11,573 nucleotides of DNA, from NCBI GenBank assembly GCA_029239545.1, contig JARBUQ010000213.1, forward strand, positions 1 to 11,573. The letters are read 5' to 3'. A program made the position numbers and the translations under genes. Positions 1-7,268 of the stretch are shown here, one piece after another; the first letter of the stretch is position 1, and the number at the start of each line of letters is the position of its first letter. The notes beneath the pieces are model-generated. The model saw nothing but the letters and a program-made list of their open reading frames with translations, did no database searches and was not told the DNA's origin. The DNA is from Paenibacillus sp. GTDB taxonomy: Bacteria; Bacillota; Bacilli; Paenibacillales; NBRC-103111.

Positions 1-40
1 GATCGTTTAATCCAAAATTAATGCGTGTATAAAAAACATA

Positions 41-69
41 TTTACATATATAAATTTTATCGTTAATAT
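41..69 (+). promoter_or_regulatory. Probable sigma-A promoter of the secreted two-gene operon
   Basis: A TTTACA hexamer (41-46, five of six matches to TTGACA) is followed after 17 bases by TAATAT (64-69, four of six matches to TATAAT), inside a very AT-rich stretch. It lies about 120 bases upstream of the preferred start of the first gene. AT-rich DNA throws up such matches by chance, so this is a moderate-confidence call from sequence alone. Confidence 0.4.
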
Positions 70-123
70 AAAAAGTGGAAAGGAGGGAACAACTGGAAGT
101 TACGATTCAGCACACCATGTCAA

Positions 124-140
124 GTAGACATCCGGTCTAC
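124..140. repeat. Inverted repeat in the operon leader
   Basis: GTAGAC (124-129) and GTCTAC (135-140) form a perfect 6-bp inverted repeat with a 5-base centre. It lies between the probable promoter and the ribosome binding site of the glycosidase gene. It could be an operator half-site pair or a small mRNA hairpin. No T-run follows, so it is not a terminator. Its function is unknown and a chance origin is possible. Confidence 0.35.
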
Positions 141-176
141 ACACACTTTTATTATGTTTGGAGGAAATTAATTACT

Positions 177-183
177 AAAGGAG
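177..183 (+). promoter_or_regulatory. Ribosome binding site that sets the TTG start at 192
   Basis: AAAGGAG lies 8 bases before TTG at 192. The encoded protein then begins directly with a typical signal peptide. This makes the upstream in-frame GTG (75) and ATG (117) unlikely starts, since neither has a well-placed ribosome binding site and both would put about 15-40 extra residues before the signal sequence. Confidence 0.7.
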
Positions 184-191
184 TGATTGTT

Positions 192-2297
192 TTGTTAAAG
201 CGTCTGATGCTTGTTGTTACTATGCTCTGCACCTTGCTTATGGTCGTTACACCCGTTATGGCAAATCCATCAGATCCTGCTTTCGATGAATCATGGTCGA
301 GAGAAGGGCTGACAACACAAGTCAGTCAACTGAATACGTTGATTGATACTACTAGCAGGCTTCAGTTGAAGCAGTATCTTGAAAGCGTTCGCAATCATGC
401 GAATACAGTGTTGGGTGCTTCTGAGATTTCAACCGAGGATGGCTTGACCACCCACAAATCATTGCAATATGCTCTGAAGCTGGTTACAGATGTCAATAAG
501 GAGGGCAATGCTGCACTTTGGGCTAACTCCCCATTCATCATCTACGATGCACCAGCGCTTAGTCCGGATAAACGACTTCCTGACAATCTGCCGCAAGATG
601 GCACAATCAGTGATCAGCTTTCGATCATCTCGGCACAAGGTGAATTCGAAGCAGCCTCCTTTGTGCTTGCCCCGCTTAGTGATGTGAGCTCAGTGACCTT
701 CTCCGCGAATGAACTAACAGGTGAAGGCGGCACGATTCCCGCTAGCGCCGTTGATCTGCGGGTTGTAAAAACGTGGTATCAAGGCGGTACGGCTTGGCAA
801 AGCTACTTTGCAGACAACTCCAAGCAGGTGCTTGTGCCTGAGCTTCTGCTGCATGATGAGAATCTCGTCACGGTCGATCATAATCGGAAAGGAAATTCAC
901 TGCGTATTGACTACCCGACCGGGTCGCAATATGTGGACATTTCCAATAATCCGGTAACCAAGTTCAACTCTTATGATGAACCTGTTGAAGATAGTCCGAC
1001 ACTCCTTCCAATCGCGCTTAAACAAGGGGAGTCCAAGCAGATGTGGCTGACTCTGAAGGTTCCTAGCCAGACTCCTGCCGGCTTCTACACCGGAACAATC
1101 GATATTACTGCAAATGGAGTTTCGGCCGGAAGCCTCACATTGAATATTCGCGTACTGCCTTTCGAGCTTCCTGACCCGAAGACTTACTATGATGTGAACA
1201 AAGACTTTTACGTTATGCTGTACCATCAAAGCCGTGTAAAAGAACATCTGGTATTGGCCAAAGGGAATACCGCGTTAGTAGAAACAAAGCTTCTGAACGA
1301 TTATCGCAACCTCGCTGAGCACAACGTACTTAACGTTCCAGGTCCCTTGTATTCAGTCAGTGATAGAGCTACATTTACTCGTCAATTGGAGCTTATGCAG
1401 CAGGCTGGACTCAAATTGGATCCGCTTTTTGGAGTCAAACAAGTTTTTCCACCTTACGATATTTTCAATAAATATACCGGTTATTTAGCTGCCAAGACGA
1501 CTTACGAAGCGAATCCGACTGCAGCCAACAAGCTTGCAATGGATAATCTCTACACCGCTTGGCGCAATGGGGTAAATGCTCAAAAAGCCGCACTCGACGA
1601 AGCGTGGGATTATGTTTCCAACTTAGTCGGCCACACCAATCTGTATTTTGACGGTTGGGATGAGCCCTCCTGGACCATGCTTCAGTTCCAGCAGGAGATG
1701 TGGCAGTATATGCAGGATAAGGGAGCCAAAGTATTTTCAACAGGTCATGAGAATCACTTTCAGCTGGAAGTCAAAGAAAACTTCTTGAATACAGTCGGGG
1801 AACCGACGCGAGAAAAAGCCGATGTCTGGCATTCATTCGGCGAGGATAAGCTCATAACCAACTATGCCTATCCACATACAGGCCCTGAGAATCCTGACTT
1901 AACACGCCAACGTCATGGGATGTGGACGTACAAAGCCAACTATGATGCAACATACAACTATATTTTTTATGAGGGTCCTCCGAACATTTGGAATGACAAC
2001 TCAATCGCGGAAGAATTCCGCAATTTCAACCTCGTTTACCCGACCAAAACCGATTTGATTGACACCATAGCCTGGGAAGGCTATCGCGAAGGGATTGACG
2101 ACATCCGTTATGCGACTAAGCTCAAGCAGCTTGCAGCTGATGCAATTGCCTCCGGTCAGCAAGATCGGGTAACTGCCGCTAACAATGCCTTGACTTGGTT
2201 GGAGGCAGTTGATGAACGCTCGATTAATCAAGATTTATTGCGGTTGGAAGTAATTCGCCATATTCTGCGGATGCTTGACTTGGACAATGGCCAATAA
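192..2297 (+). CDS. Secreted DUF4091 / GH123-like glycoside hydrolase
   Basis: Predicted 701-residue exported enzyme, probably cleaving terminal sugars (GH123 members remove beta-linked N-acetylgalactosamine) from an extracellular glycan. The TTG start gives a basic N-terminus, a hydrophobic stretch and a VMA|NP signal-peptidase site near residue 24. Residues about 25-125 are helical and unassigned. Residues about 141-323 resemble the GH123 N-terminal beta-sandwich (QGEFEAASFVL, IPASAVDLRVVKTWYQ, LVPELLL). Residues about 330-645 form a TIM-barrel-like catalytic part with a GWDEP motif; its Asp490-Glu491 pair matches the adjacent Asp-Glu used in GH123 substrate-assisted catalysis. The segment AWEGYREGIDDIRY (about 628-641) is a DUF4091 hallmark. 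It is the first gene of an operon: the next ribosome binding site overlaps its stop codon. The substrate is inferred from the family only; DUF4091 proteins are diverse and the true sugar is unknown. Confidence 0.85.
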   Translation: MLKRLMLVVTMLCTLLMVVTPVMANPSDPAFDESWSREGLTTQVSQLNTLIDTTSRLQLKQYLESVRNHANTVLGASEISTEDGLTTHKSLQYALKLVTDVNKEGNAALWANSPFIIYDAPALSPDKRLPDNLPQDGTISDQLSIISAQGEFEAASFVLAPLSDVSSVTFSANELTGEGGTIPASAVDLRVVKTWYQGGTAWQSYFADNSKQVLVPELLLHDENLVTVDHNRKGNSLRIDYPTGSQYVDISNNPVTKFNSYDEPVEDSPTLLPIALKQGESKQMWLTLKVPSQTPAGFYTGTIDITANGVSAGSLTLNIRVLPFELPDPKTYYDVNKDFYVMLYHQSRVKEHLVLAKGNTALVETKLLNDYRNLAEHNVLNVPGPLYSVSDRATFTRQLELMQQAGLKLDPLFGVKQVFPPYDIFNKYTGYLAAKTTYEANPTAANKLAMDNLYTAWRNGVNAQKAALDEAWDYVSNLVGHTNLYFDGWDEPSWTMLQFQQEMWQYMQDKGAKVFSTGHENHFQLEVKENFLNTVGEPTREKADVWHSFGEDKLITNYAYPHTGPENPDLTRQRHGMWTYKANYDATYNYIFYEGPPNIWNDNSIAEEFRNFNLVYPTKTDLIDTIAWEGYREGIDDIRYATKLKQLAADAIASGQQDRVTAANNALTWLEAVDERSINQDLLRLEVIRHILRMLDLDNGQ

Positions 2298-2310
2298 GGA
2301 GGCGGTAAAC

Positions 2311-4383
2311 ATGTTGAAAAAAACCGGACGATTTGTGGTGCTGCTGCTTGCGTTGGTATTTGCCGCTTCAGGTCTGTCTCAGGCACAAGCGCAAGCTGAG
2401 GGTCCTACGAAAAAAGTGTACGAAGTCAATTGGACAACAGAAGATTTGTCCACTCCGGCGAATTGGGTGCAGAGTCAATATTTTAATAATCCGCTTTATA
2501 AGGAAACACGGTTTGGCGTTTATTGGCCAGGTACTCCGATTCCGCCGGGTGGTCCGCGCGAGTCGTCCTTTTACATGGCGTACCGCGAGGATGGGCTGTA
2601 TATGTTTTTTCAGGCCAATGAGTGGGAAAACGATACAAGCAGCGGCAATTTGAAAGGTAGTGATTGGGAGTTCTTTATTGTCCCGGGCGAGGGTGATCTT
2701 CCTTACCACCAAATGATTGTCCCTACTAACGGCGGACCGATTCAATATTATGAGTATCAAACCGAGAATCGGGATAACCGCCCTCTTAAAGGAAGCGTAA
2801 AAGTAAATACGGGGCAAATACCGACCGGCTGGGGAACAGTCGTTGTCATTCCTTGGGAGAATGTATATGACAAGCTTCCGCTTGATGGAGGAAATTGGGA
2901 ATTCAACCTGATTCGCTGGTCTCCAACTGATGGTCAAACTTGGGGAGGACATGTACACCAACCCGGAAAGTTCAACCTGCTCCACTTCCAGGCTCCTACA
3001 CCGGAGCAGCGTACAGCGATCCAGAAGTATACGCTCGCCAAAGCCTGGAATGAATTTCAGACAAAATCAGCAGAAATGACCGCATATTGGTCTCAGAACC
3101 CCGCTACCGCAGACACCGATTTCTATAACCGCATTGTGCTGCCCATCATAACTGAGGGCTCAGCGAAAGGTGCTCAAATGAGCCAGCTGGCAAGTCTGAA
3201 TGCGGAGCAAACGGAGCTGCTCTTCCAGAATACTGACGAGTGGATGGAACTGCGTTACAACGTGGATGATCAGCGTCAACTGTATTTGAAGAAGCTTCTG
3301 ATGGATCACGCCGCTCCTGTTACAACCGCTGTCGTCTCCCCGGCGCAGCCCAATGGATTGAATGGCTGGTATGTGAACCCGGTTACTGTTACACTTACCG
3401 CTGCCGATCAATTGTCAGGGGTAACAGAAAGCGTGTACAGTCTGGATAACGGAGGGACATGGCAGTCTTATACGAATCCGATCCTCCTTGATCAGGACGG
3501 CCAGTATACAATAAGCTACCGTTCGGCCGATCTGGCCGGTAATGTGGAAGCGGTCAAGACCATTTCTATTCGCTTAGACAAGACAACACCTACCGCTACA
3601 GTCGCTTACAGCACTACAACCCCAACCAGCGGCAGTGTAGTTGCTACAATTACACCAAGTGAGCAGGTCACGATTACGAATAACGGAGGATCAAGCAGTT
3701 ATACATTCCAAGATAACGGCAGCTTCACCTTCGAATTCGTCGACGCCGCAGGCAACCTCGGATCCAAGACGGCAACCGTGACGAACATCAGCTCGAAGAG
3801 CACCGGACTTCCTGGCAAACCAGTATTGTCCGATGACAACGGGTATGATACTGGAATTCTGGATGGCAGTTACAACATCAACATGAATATGTGGTCAGGC
3901 AATAACGGCAAAACGTATAAGCTGTTCGAGAACGATGTATTAATCGACACCCGTACGCTTATCGACAATGCACCGAATGCTCAATCCACCGTTACATCCG
4001 TTACCTACAAATTGAATGGAACTTATCGTTATTATGCCGAGCTCACTAATGCATTCGGCACGACGAGAAGTGACGTTCTGACCGTCAATGTGACGGGAGC
4101 AGCACCGGCAAAAGCGGTTCTCTCCAATGATAATTGGGATCATAACGGAAATTATAAGGTTAGTATGAACCTGTGGTGGGGTACGAACGGGACAACGTAT
4201 CGTCTTTATGAGAACGGGGTTCTGGTCGATACACAGACGCTTAACAGCCTGACACCGCAAGCGCAATCGGCTGTGACGACATTCAGCAACAAACCGATCG
4301 GAACATACGTGTATCGATGCGAGCTCGTTAATTATGCAGGAGCTACATCCAGTGAAACAATGACGATTGTTGTTTCGAACTAA
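2311..4383 (+). CDS. Secreted modular glycan-binding protein (CBM9/DOMON-like, Ig-like repeats)
   Basis: Predicted 690-residue exported protein. ATG 2311 is chosen because AAGGAGG (2296-2302) lies 8 bases before it and the protein then opens with MLKK, a hydrophobic core and an AQA|EG cleavage site near residue 29. Residues about 35-228 are rich in aromatic residues and beta strands, like the CBM9/DOMON carbohydrate-binding fold. Residues 230-332 are a helical linker. Residues about 335-422 look like an OmpL47/Ig-type domain (SLDNGGTW, YRSADLAGN), and 425-492 like a second Ig-like domain. Two tandem repeats of about 93 residues close the protein (about 500-596 and 598-690), sharing LSxDN, MNxWxGxNGxTYxLxEN and GTYxYxxEL, as in Paenibacillus and Bacillus chitinase accessory modules. 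No catalytic domain, S-layer domain or LPXTG anchor is visible. It probably binds substrate for, or alongside, the upstream glycosidase. Confidence 0.78.
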   Translation: MLKKTGRFVVLLLALVFAASGLSQAQAQAEGPTKKVYEVNWTTEDLSTPANWVQSQYFNNPLYKETRFGVYWPGTPIPPGGPRESSFYMAYREDGLYMFFQANEWENDTSSGNLKGSDWEFFIVPGEGDLPYHQMIVPTNGGPIQYYEYQTENRDNRPLKGSVKVNTGQIPTGWGTVVVIPWENVYDKLPLDGGNWEFNLIRWSPTDGQTWGGHVHQPGKFNLLHFQAPTPEQRTAIQKYTLAKAWNEFQTKSAEMTAYWSQNPATADTDFYNRIVLPIITEGSAKGAQMSQLASLNAEQTELLFQNTDEWMELRYNVDDQRQLYLKKLLMDHAAPVTTAVVSPAQPNGLNGWYVNPVTVTLTAADQLSGVTESVYSLDNGGTWQSYTNPILLDQDGQYTISYRSADLAGNVEAVKTISIRLDKTTPTATVAYSTTTPTSGSVVATITPSEQVTITNNGGSSSYTFQDNGSFTFEFVDAAGNLGSKTATVTNISSKSTGLPGKPVLSDDNGYDTGILDGSYNINMNMWSGNNGKTYKLFENDVLIDTRTLIDNAPNAQSTVTSVTYKLNGTYRYYAELTNAFGTTRSDVLTVNVTGAAPAKAVLSNDNWDHNGNYKVSMNLWWGTNGTTYRLYENGVLVDTQTLNSLTPQAQSAVTTFSNKPIGTYVYRCELVNYAGATSSETMTIVVSN
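3811..4380 (+). repeat. Two tandem Ig/FnIII-like repeat modules at the protein C-terminus
   Basis: Two consecutive protein-level repeats are encoded at about 3811-4098 and 4102-4380. Both carry VLSxDN, a Trp-Gly-Asn-Gly core, L(Y/F)ENxVLxDT and AQSxVT. The second copy has a three-residue deletion early on and a Cys in place of the Ala before Glu-Leu. The DNA has diverged well beyond the protein, so the duplication is old or the modules were acquired separately. Confidence 0.75.
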
Positions 4384-4390
4384 TGCAAGA

Positions 4391-4422
4391 AGGACCTGAC
4401 CGAATTAGGGTCAGGTCTTTTT
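4391..4422 (+). terminator. Rho-independent terminator of the secreted operon
   Basis: GACCTGACC (4393-4401) and GGTCAGGTC (4409-4417) form a perfect 9-bp stem around a 7-base loop, followed immediately by five T (4418-4422). It starts 8-10 bases after the stop codon of the modular binding protein. Confidence 0.92.
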
Positions 4423-4472
4423 GTTCGGCATAAAATACATATTTTTCCATATTACAACAAGATATTGGGATA

Positions 4473-4495
4473 TTAACTGTAGGTTATGCAGTTAA
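4473..4495. repeat. Inverted repeat between convergent genes
   Basis: TTAACTG (4473-4479) and CAGTTAA (4489-4495) form a perfect 7-bp inverted repeat with a 9-base loop in the 120-base gap between the convergent genes. Neither strand shows a T-run beside it, so it is at best a weak terminator for the minus-strand gene ending at 4544. The rest of the gap holds nothing else recognisable. Confidence 0.4.
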
Positions 4496-4543
4496 CCGTT
4501 CTATACGGAACTAGTCCACCCTACTTCTTGGCTCGTTCTTCTC

Positions 4544-6190
4544 TTAGACTTTGCCGATCTTCACCTCTACACTGACAACACACACTGCATAAGGCAATTT
4601 CTCCTCTTCCGTCGTCCAACCGTAGGAGCCGTTATAGATCAGGATCTCGTTCCAGCCCTCTACGATATCTTCTACCTGCAGCCCGAAATTGTAAGCCATG
4701 TGCTCTTCAACATGTTGGGTATACAGTCCGTTCGGGATCAACAGCTCCCTCGTCTCGGCAGACTCAAATGTAGGAAACGACCCGTTAAAGCTAACCGCCA
4801 AATATGGCGTCACTTCTTTCTTGCGGATGACTACCTGGATCGTCAACTCTAAGCCGGAATGTGCCGGTTCCGCACACATGGGCAAATAAAGCGTCCGTCT
4901 CCATTCCGGCTCGAGAATAACTGGCAGCTGTCCGGTCGTCTCGTATGGGAAATGATATTCCGGTTTACGAAGCGTCGAGAACATGTAGCCTTTACTTTTG
5001 CCACGCAAACGATCAAGTTGATCTAACTCGGCCAAGCTGTCATATTTACCGTCCAATCCAAGTTTAGGCTGGTGATTGAAGAAATTGTACCATTCAATTC
5101 CATCCGCCCCGAGGGCAAGCTTCCCTGCCGCATTCCCTGCCATCAATTCGGGTGTTGCAGGTAAATAACGGTACCCCGTATGATTCAATTCCGGTGCAAA
5201 CACAGTGATCCAATTAGGTATATCCTCCACTACTCCGTAAATAGCTATTTCATTGCCAAGCTCCTCACGAAGCCGATCATTGGGCATTTCCCAACTTGTC
5301 TGGCGGCTGTTGCTTGGACTGATGAAGTCAATAATGCCCCGCTTGACCAAAGCGCGAATGTCAATCCCAATCCCTCTCGATAAATTGAGATTGCCTGGTA
5401 TCCGCATACCAAACGGGTAAGGTTTGCCCGTTGCCTCCGCTCGTTTTTCCGTAAGAGCTCGAATACTGACGAACCATTCCGTCATCATGTCGATCGTCTC
5501 TTGCGAGCTATTCGGTTCACAGCAGATCGGCTGCCGCAGCCAATCGAGCTCCAACCCCTCAAAGTCGTAATCCTCAACCATCTCTCGAATGGCATTAAAC
5601 ATGAAGTCCCTGACTTCGGGCAATTCATAATTAATGCCTCCCCGAGCGGTCGGATGAACGGCATAGGGCGAATACGTACTGCGCTGAAGGCGATTTTTCT
5701 TCTCCCGCAAGAGCTCGCTGTTAAAAAAACTGCCCTCTATGTTCAAATGTCCATGCATATCATTCATCCGGACAGAGATCCAGGGGCTGATCCCCCTTCT
5801 CCTGCAAGCCTTAGATGTTTCTTCCAACCAATCCACGCCTGCATCGGTCAGGTCGACGTACTGATTATAGAACTTAACACAATGATCCAGGTAAGCCTCT
5901 ACCTTTTCAGCGTCTGGTAGCCCTGCGCATTCTGCATGACCTCGGAAAAATTCCCGATCCCCTCTCTTGTAGTTGGCAAGAAGATAGGGCATCGCTTTAC
6001 TTGGATACCAAGCCAACTGAGTGTTGGGGTTGATCAAGAACGTGTCGATCCCGCTGTCTGCCAGCAGATCAACATAATTGTGGATCACTTCAGCAGTAAA
6101 TGGACCTTTATACGGGTTGCATATGTTTGATTCGTAGAAAAAAATACAAGAATCACCGTTATAAAGATTACGATGGTTGTTCAGTTTCAT
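4544..6190 (-). CDS. Cytoplasmic TIM-barrel, glycoside-hydrolase-like protein
   Basis: Predicted 548-residue protein of unassigned family, resembling the glycoside-hydrolase-like (GHL) TIM barrels. GAGGTG lies 5 bases before the ATG. There is no signal peptide or membrane segment, so it is probably cytoplasmic. Barrel-like segments include SGIDTFLINPN (about 46-56), RRGISPWISVRMND (131-144), FEGLELDWLRQP (210-221, acidic residues ending a beta strand as in GHL families), GMRIPG (261-266), IDFISPSN (287-294) and GADGIEWYNFF (361-371). Residues about 420-548 look like a beta-sandwich. Glu214, Asp216 and Glu366 are candidate catalytic acids by position only. The gene follows the dioxygenase gene on the same strand after 109 bases, so they may be co-transcribed. 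It could act on a small glycoside or oligosaccharide inside the cell, but catalytic activity is unproven. Confidence 0.7.
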   Translation of the reverse strand: MKLNNHRNLYNGDSCIFFYESNICNPYKGPFTAEVIHNYVDLLADSGIDTFLINPNTQLAWYPSKAMPYLLANYKRGDREFFRGHAECAGLPDAEKVEAYLDHCVKFYNQYVDLTDAGVDWLEETSKACRRRGISPWISVRMNDMHGHLNIEGSFFNSELLREKKNRLQRSTYSPYAVHPTARGGINYELPEVRDFMFNAIREMVEDYDFEGLELDWLRQPICCEPNSSQETIDMMTEWFVSIRALTEKRAEATGKPYPFGMRIPGNLNLSRGIGIDIRALVKRGIIDFISPSNSRQTSWEMPNDRLREELGNEIAIYGVVEDIPNWITVFAPELNHTGYRYLPATPELMAGNAAGKLALGADGIEWYNFFNHQPKLGLDGKYDSLAELDQLDRLRGKSKGYMFSTLRKPEYHFPYETTGQLPVILEPEWRRTLYLPMCAEPAHSGLELTIQVVIRKKEVTPYLAVSFNGSFPTFESAETRELLIPNGLYTQHVEEHMAYNFGLQVEDIVEGWNEILIYNGSYGWTTEEEKLPYAVCVVSVEVKIGKV

Positions 6191-6299
6191 CCTGTCACCT
6201 CATCAGAAGCAGATTTTGATTATAAGATGCCCTATTGCATTAGGAAGTCAGGCACCCGCACGGAATTATCTCAAGCGCTGTCAAGCTAGCTATTTCCAA

Positions 6300-7154
6300 T
6301 TAGTAGCCACCTCGCGGAATATTCGTCCATTTGGTCAGCCACTGCTCATATGTCTCTACCGAGCTTGGATCAGTCAGGCTCCTCACAACAAATCCTTGTG
6401 CTTTGCCGGATGCAGTTGCAGTTGCAGTTGCCTCGTAGCGAATGTCCATCGACCAGCGGACGGCTTCAGAGAGATTCGGTACCGCACGATGCGGCAGAAG
6501 CTGAGTAAAGCAAAGGGCATCACCCGGCTCCATCTCGATGGACAGTCCCTTCAAGTGGCTAATATCCTCCTTGCCTAAACCAAGAAACCCTGACTCCTCG
6601 TCTCGATGCCCGTCAAGCAGTCTGTCCGTGAAGAAGCCCGGTGCGACCTGCAGGCAGCTGTTTTGCTCGGTCACCTTTTGTAGAGGAATCCACATCGATA
6701 AAACATGAACATACTCCGCATCGCGATAATATTGGGCGTCTTGGTGCCACGGCGTATCCGTCCATTTTTGATCGGGCAGCTTTGGCCTGGAGTTGAAAAT
6801 CCCGTGCACGGACAGCTCGTCCGTTTCAAGCAGCTCGGCAGCCAAACTAACCAACTTCGGATGACTCAAAAATGAATACATCTGAGGACTGACAATATCA
6901 CGCCGTGGACTTCTCGAATATCTCGGTTTTCCTGCTGCATTCCACAGCACAACGAGACGATTATGAAAATCAAGATCAGTCCTTTTATCTGAAATAAGTC
7001 CCTGTTCATACCATTCGTCCACCAGTTCGTCTACCCACCGAGAGTTGATCCTTCTTCCCAGCTCCAGCACTTCCTGAGTTATGACTCCTCTGGCATGCAA
7101 ATAGTGGTTCTTGTGATAAAACTCGATTTCCGATTTCTGCAGTGCATGTAACAT
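6300..7154 (-). CDS. PhyH-family Fe(II)/2-oxoglutarate dioxygenase
   Basis: Predicted 284-residue member of the phytanoyl-CoA dioxygenase superfamily, which hydroxylates small molecules using Fe(II), O2 and 2-oxoglutarate. The iron triad is visible: His137-x-Asp139 in TPWHQDAQYY and His222 in LLPHRAVPN; Arg233 in VRWSMD is the likely 2-oxoglutarate ligand. EPGDALCF (209-216) is a typical family segment. ATG 7154 is preferred because GGAG (7163-7166) lies 8 bases before it; the in-frame ATG at 7187 has no ribosome binding site. Bases 6411-6428 hold TGCAGT three times, encoding an Ala-Thr run at residues 242-248. No signal peptide, so cytoplasmic. The gene is divergent from an AraC regulator and upstream of the TIM-barrel gene. 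The substrate cannot be told; bacterial PhyH proteins range from ectoine hydroxylase to secondary-metabolite enzymes. Confidence 0.85.
   Translation of the reverse strand: MLHALQKSEIEFYHKNHYLHARGVITQEVLELGRRINSRWVDELVDEWYEQGLISDKRTDLDFHNRLVVLWNAAGKPRYSRSPRRDIVSPQMYSFLSHPKLVSLAAELLETDELSVHGIFNSRPKLPDQKWTDTPWHQDAQYYRDAEYVHVLSMWIPLQKVTEQNSCLQVAPGFFTDRLLDGHRDEESGFLGLGKEDISHLKGLSIEMEPGDALCFTQLLPHRAVPNLSEAVRWSMDIRYEATATATASGKAQGFVVRSLTDPSSVETYEQWLTKWTNIPRGGY
6411..6428. repeat. Hexanucleotide tandem repeat inside the dioxygenase gene
   Basis: TGCAGT is repeated three times, with a partial fourth copy (TGC). On the coding strand it reads as alternating Ala and Thr codons (residues about 242-248). 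Its 6-bp unit keeps the frame, so copy-number change would lengthen or shorten a loop without a frameshift. Confidence 0.8.
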
Positions 7155-7162
7155 GAGATGAT

Positions 7163-7166
7163 CTCC
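7163..7166 (-). promoter_or_regulatory. Ribosome binding site that sets the dioxygenase start
   Basis: On the minus strand GGAG lies 8 bases before ATG 7154. It decides against the upstream in-frame ATG pair at 7187 and 7184, which lack such a site. Confidence 0.6.
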
Positions 7167-7181
7167 TATTCCTCTATTCCT
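7166..7181. repeat. Tandem 8-bp repeat in the divergent intergenic region
   Basis: CTATTCCT occurs twice head to tail (7166-7173 and 7174-7181); on the minus strand it reads AGGAATAG twice just upstream of the dioxygenase ribosome binding site. A related AGAATAGGAA lies nearer the regulator gene. Direct repeats are a common form of AraC-family binding site, but this purine-rich pattern could equally be chance. Confidence 0.5.
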
Positions 7182-7268
7182 CATCATTTAATTTAGAGTA
7201 TCAGAAGGAATGCCAGCGGGCCATGACGAAAAGAATAGGAAACTTAACCTTTTGCACTGGAGAATCAG

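Noticed and set aside
75..191. Extension of the glycosidase gene to GTG 75 or ATG 117
   Set aside because: Neither start has a well-placed ribosome binding site, and both would put 25-39 residues before the signal peptide; AAAGGAG before TTG 192 fits better.
4423..4543. Second terminator serving the TIM-barrel gene
   Set aside because: The 7-bp inverted repeat lacks a T-run on the minus strand, and the operon terminator at 4391-4422 lacks a good T-run in that direction.
6191..6299. Separate promoter for the TIM-barrel gene (minus-strand TATAAT at 6219-6224) or a CcpA cre site
   Set aside because: No -35 box sits at the right distance, TTGACA nearby is misplaced, and the cre-like match has several mismatches.
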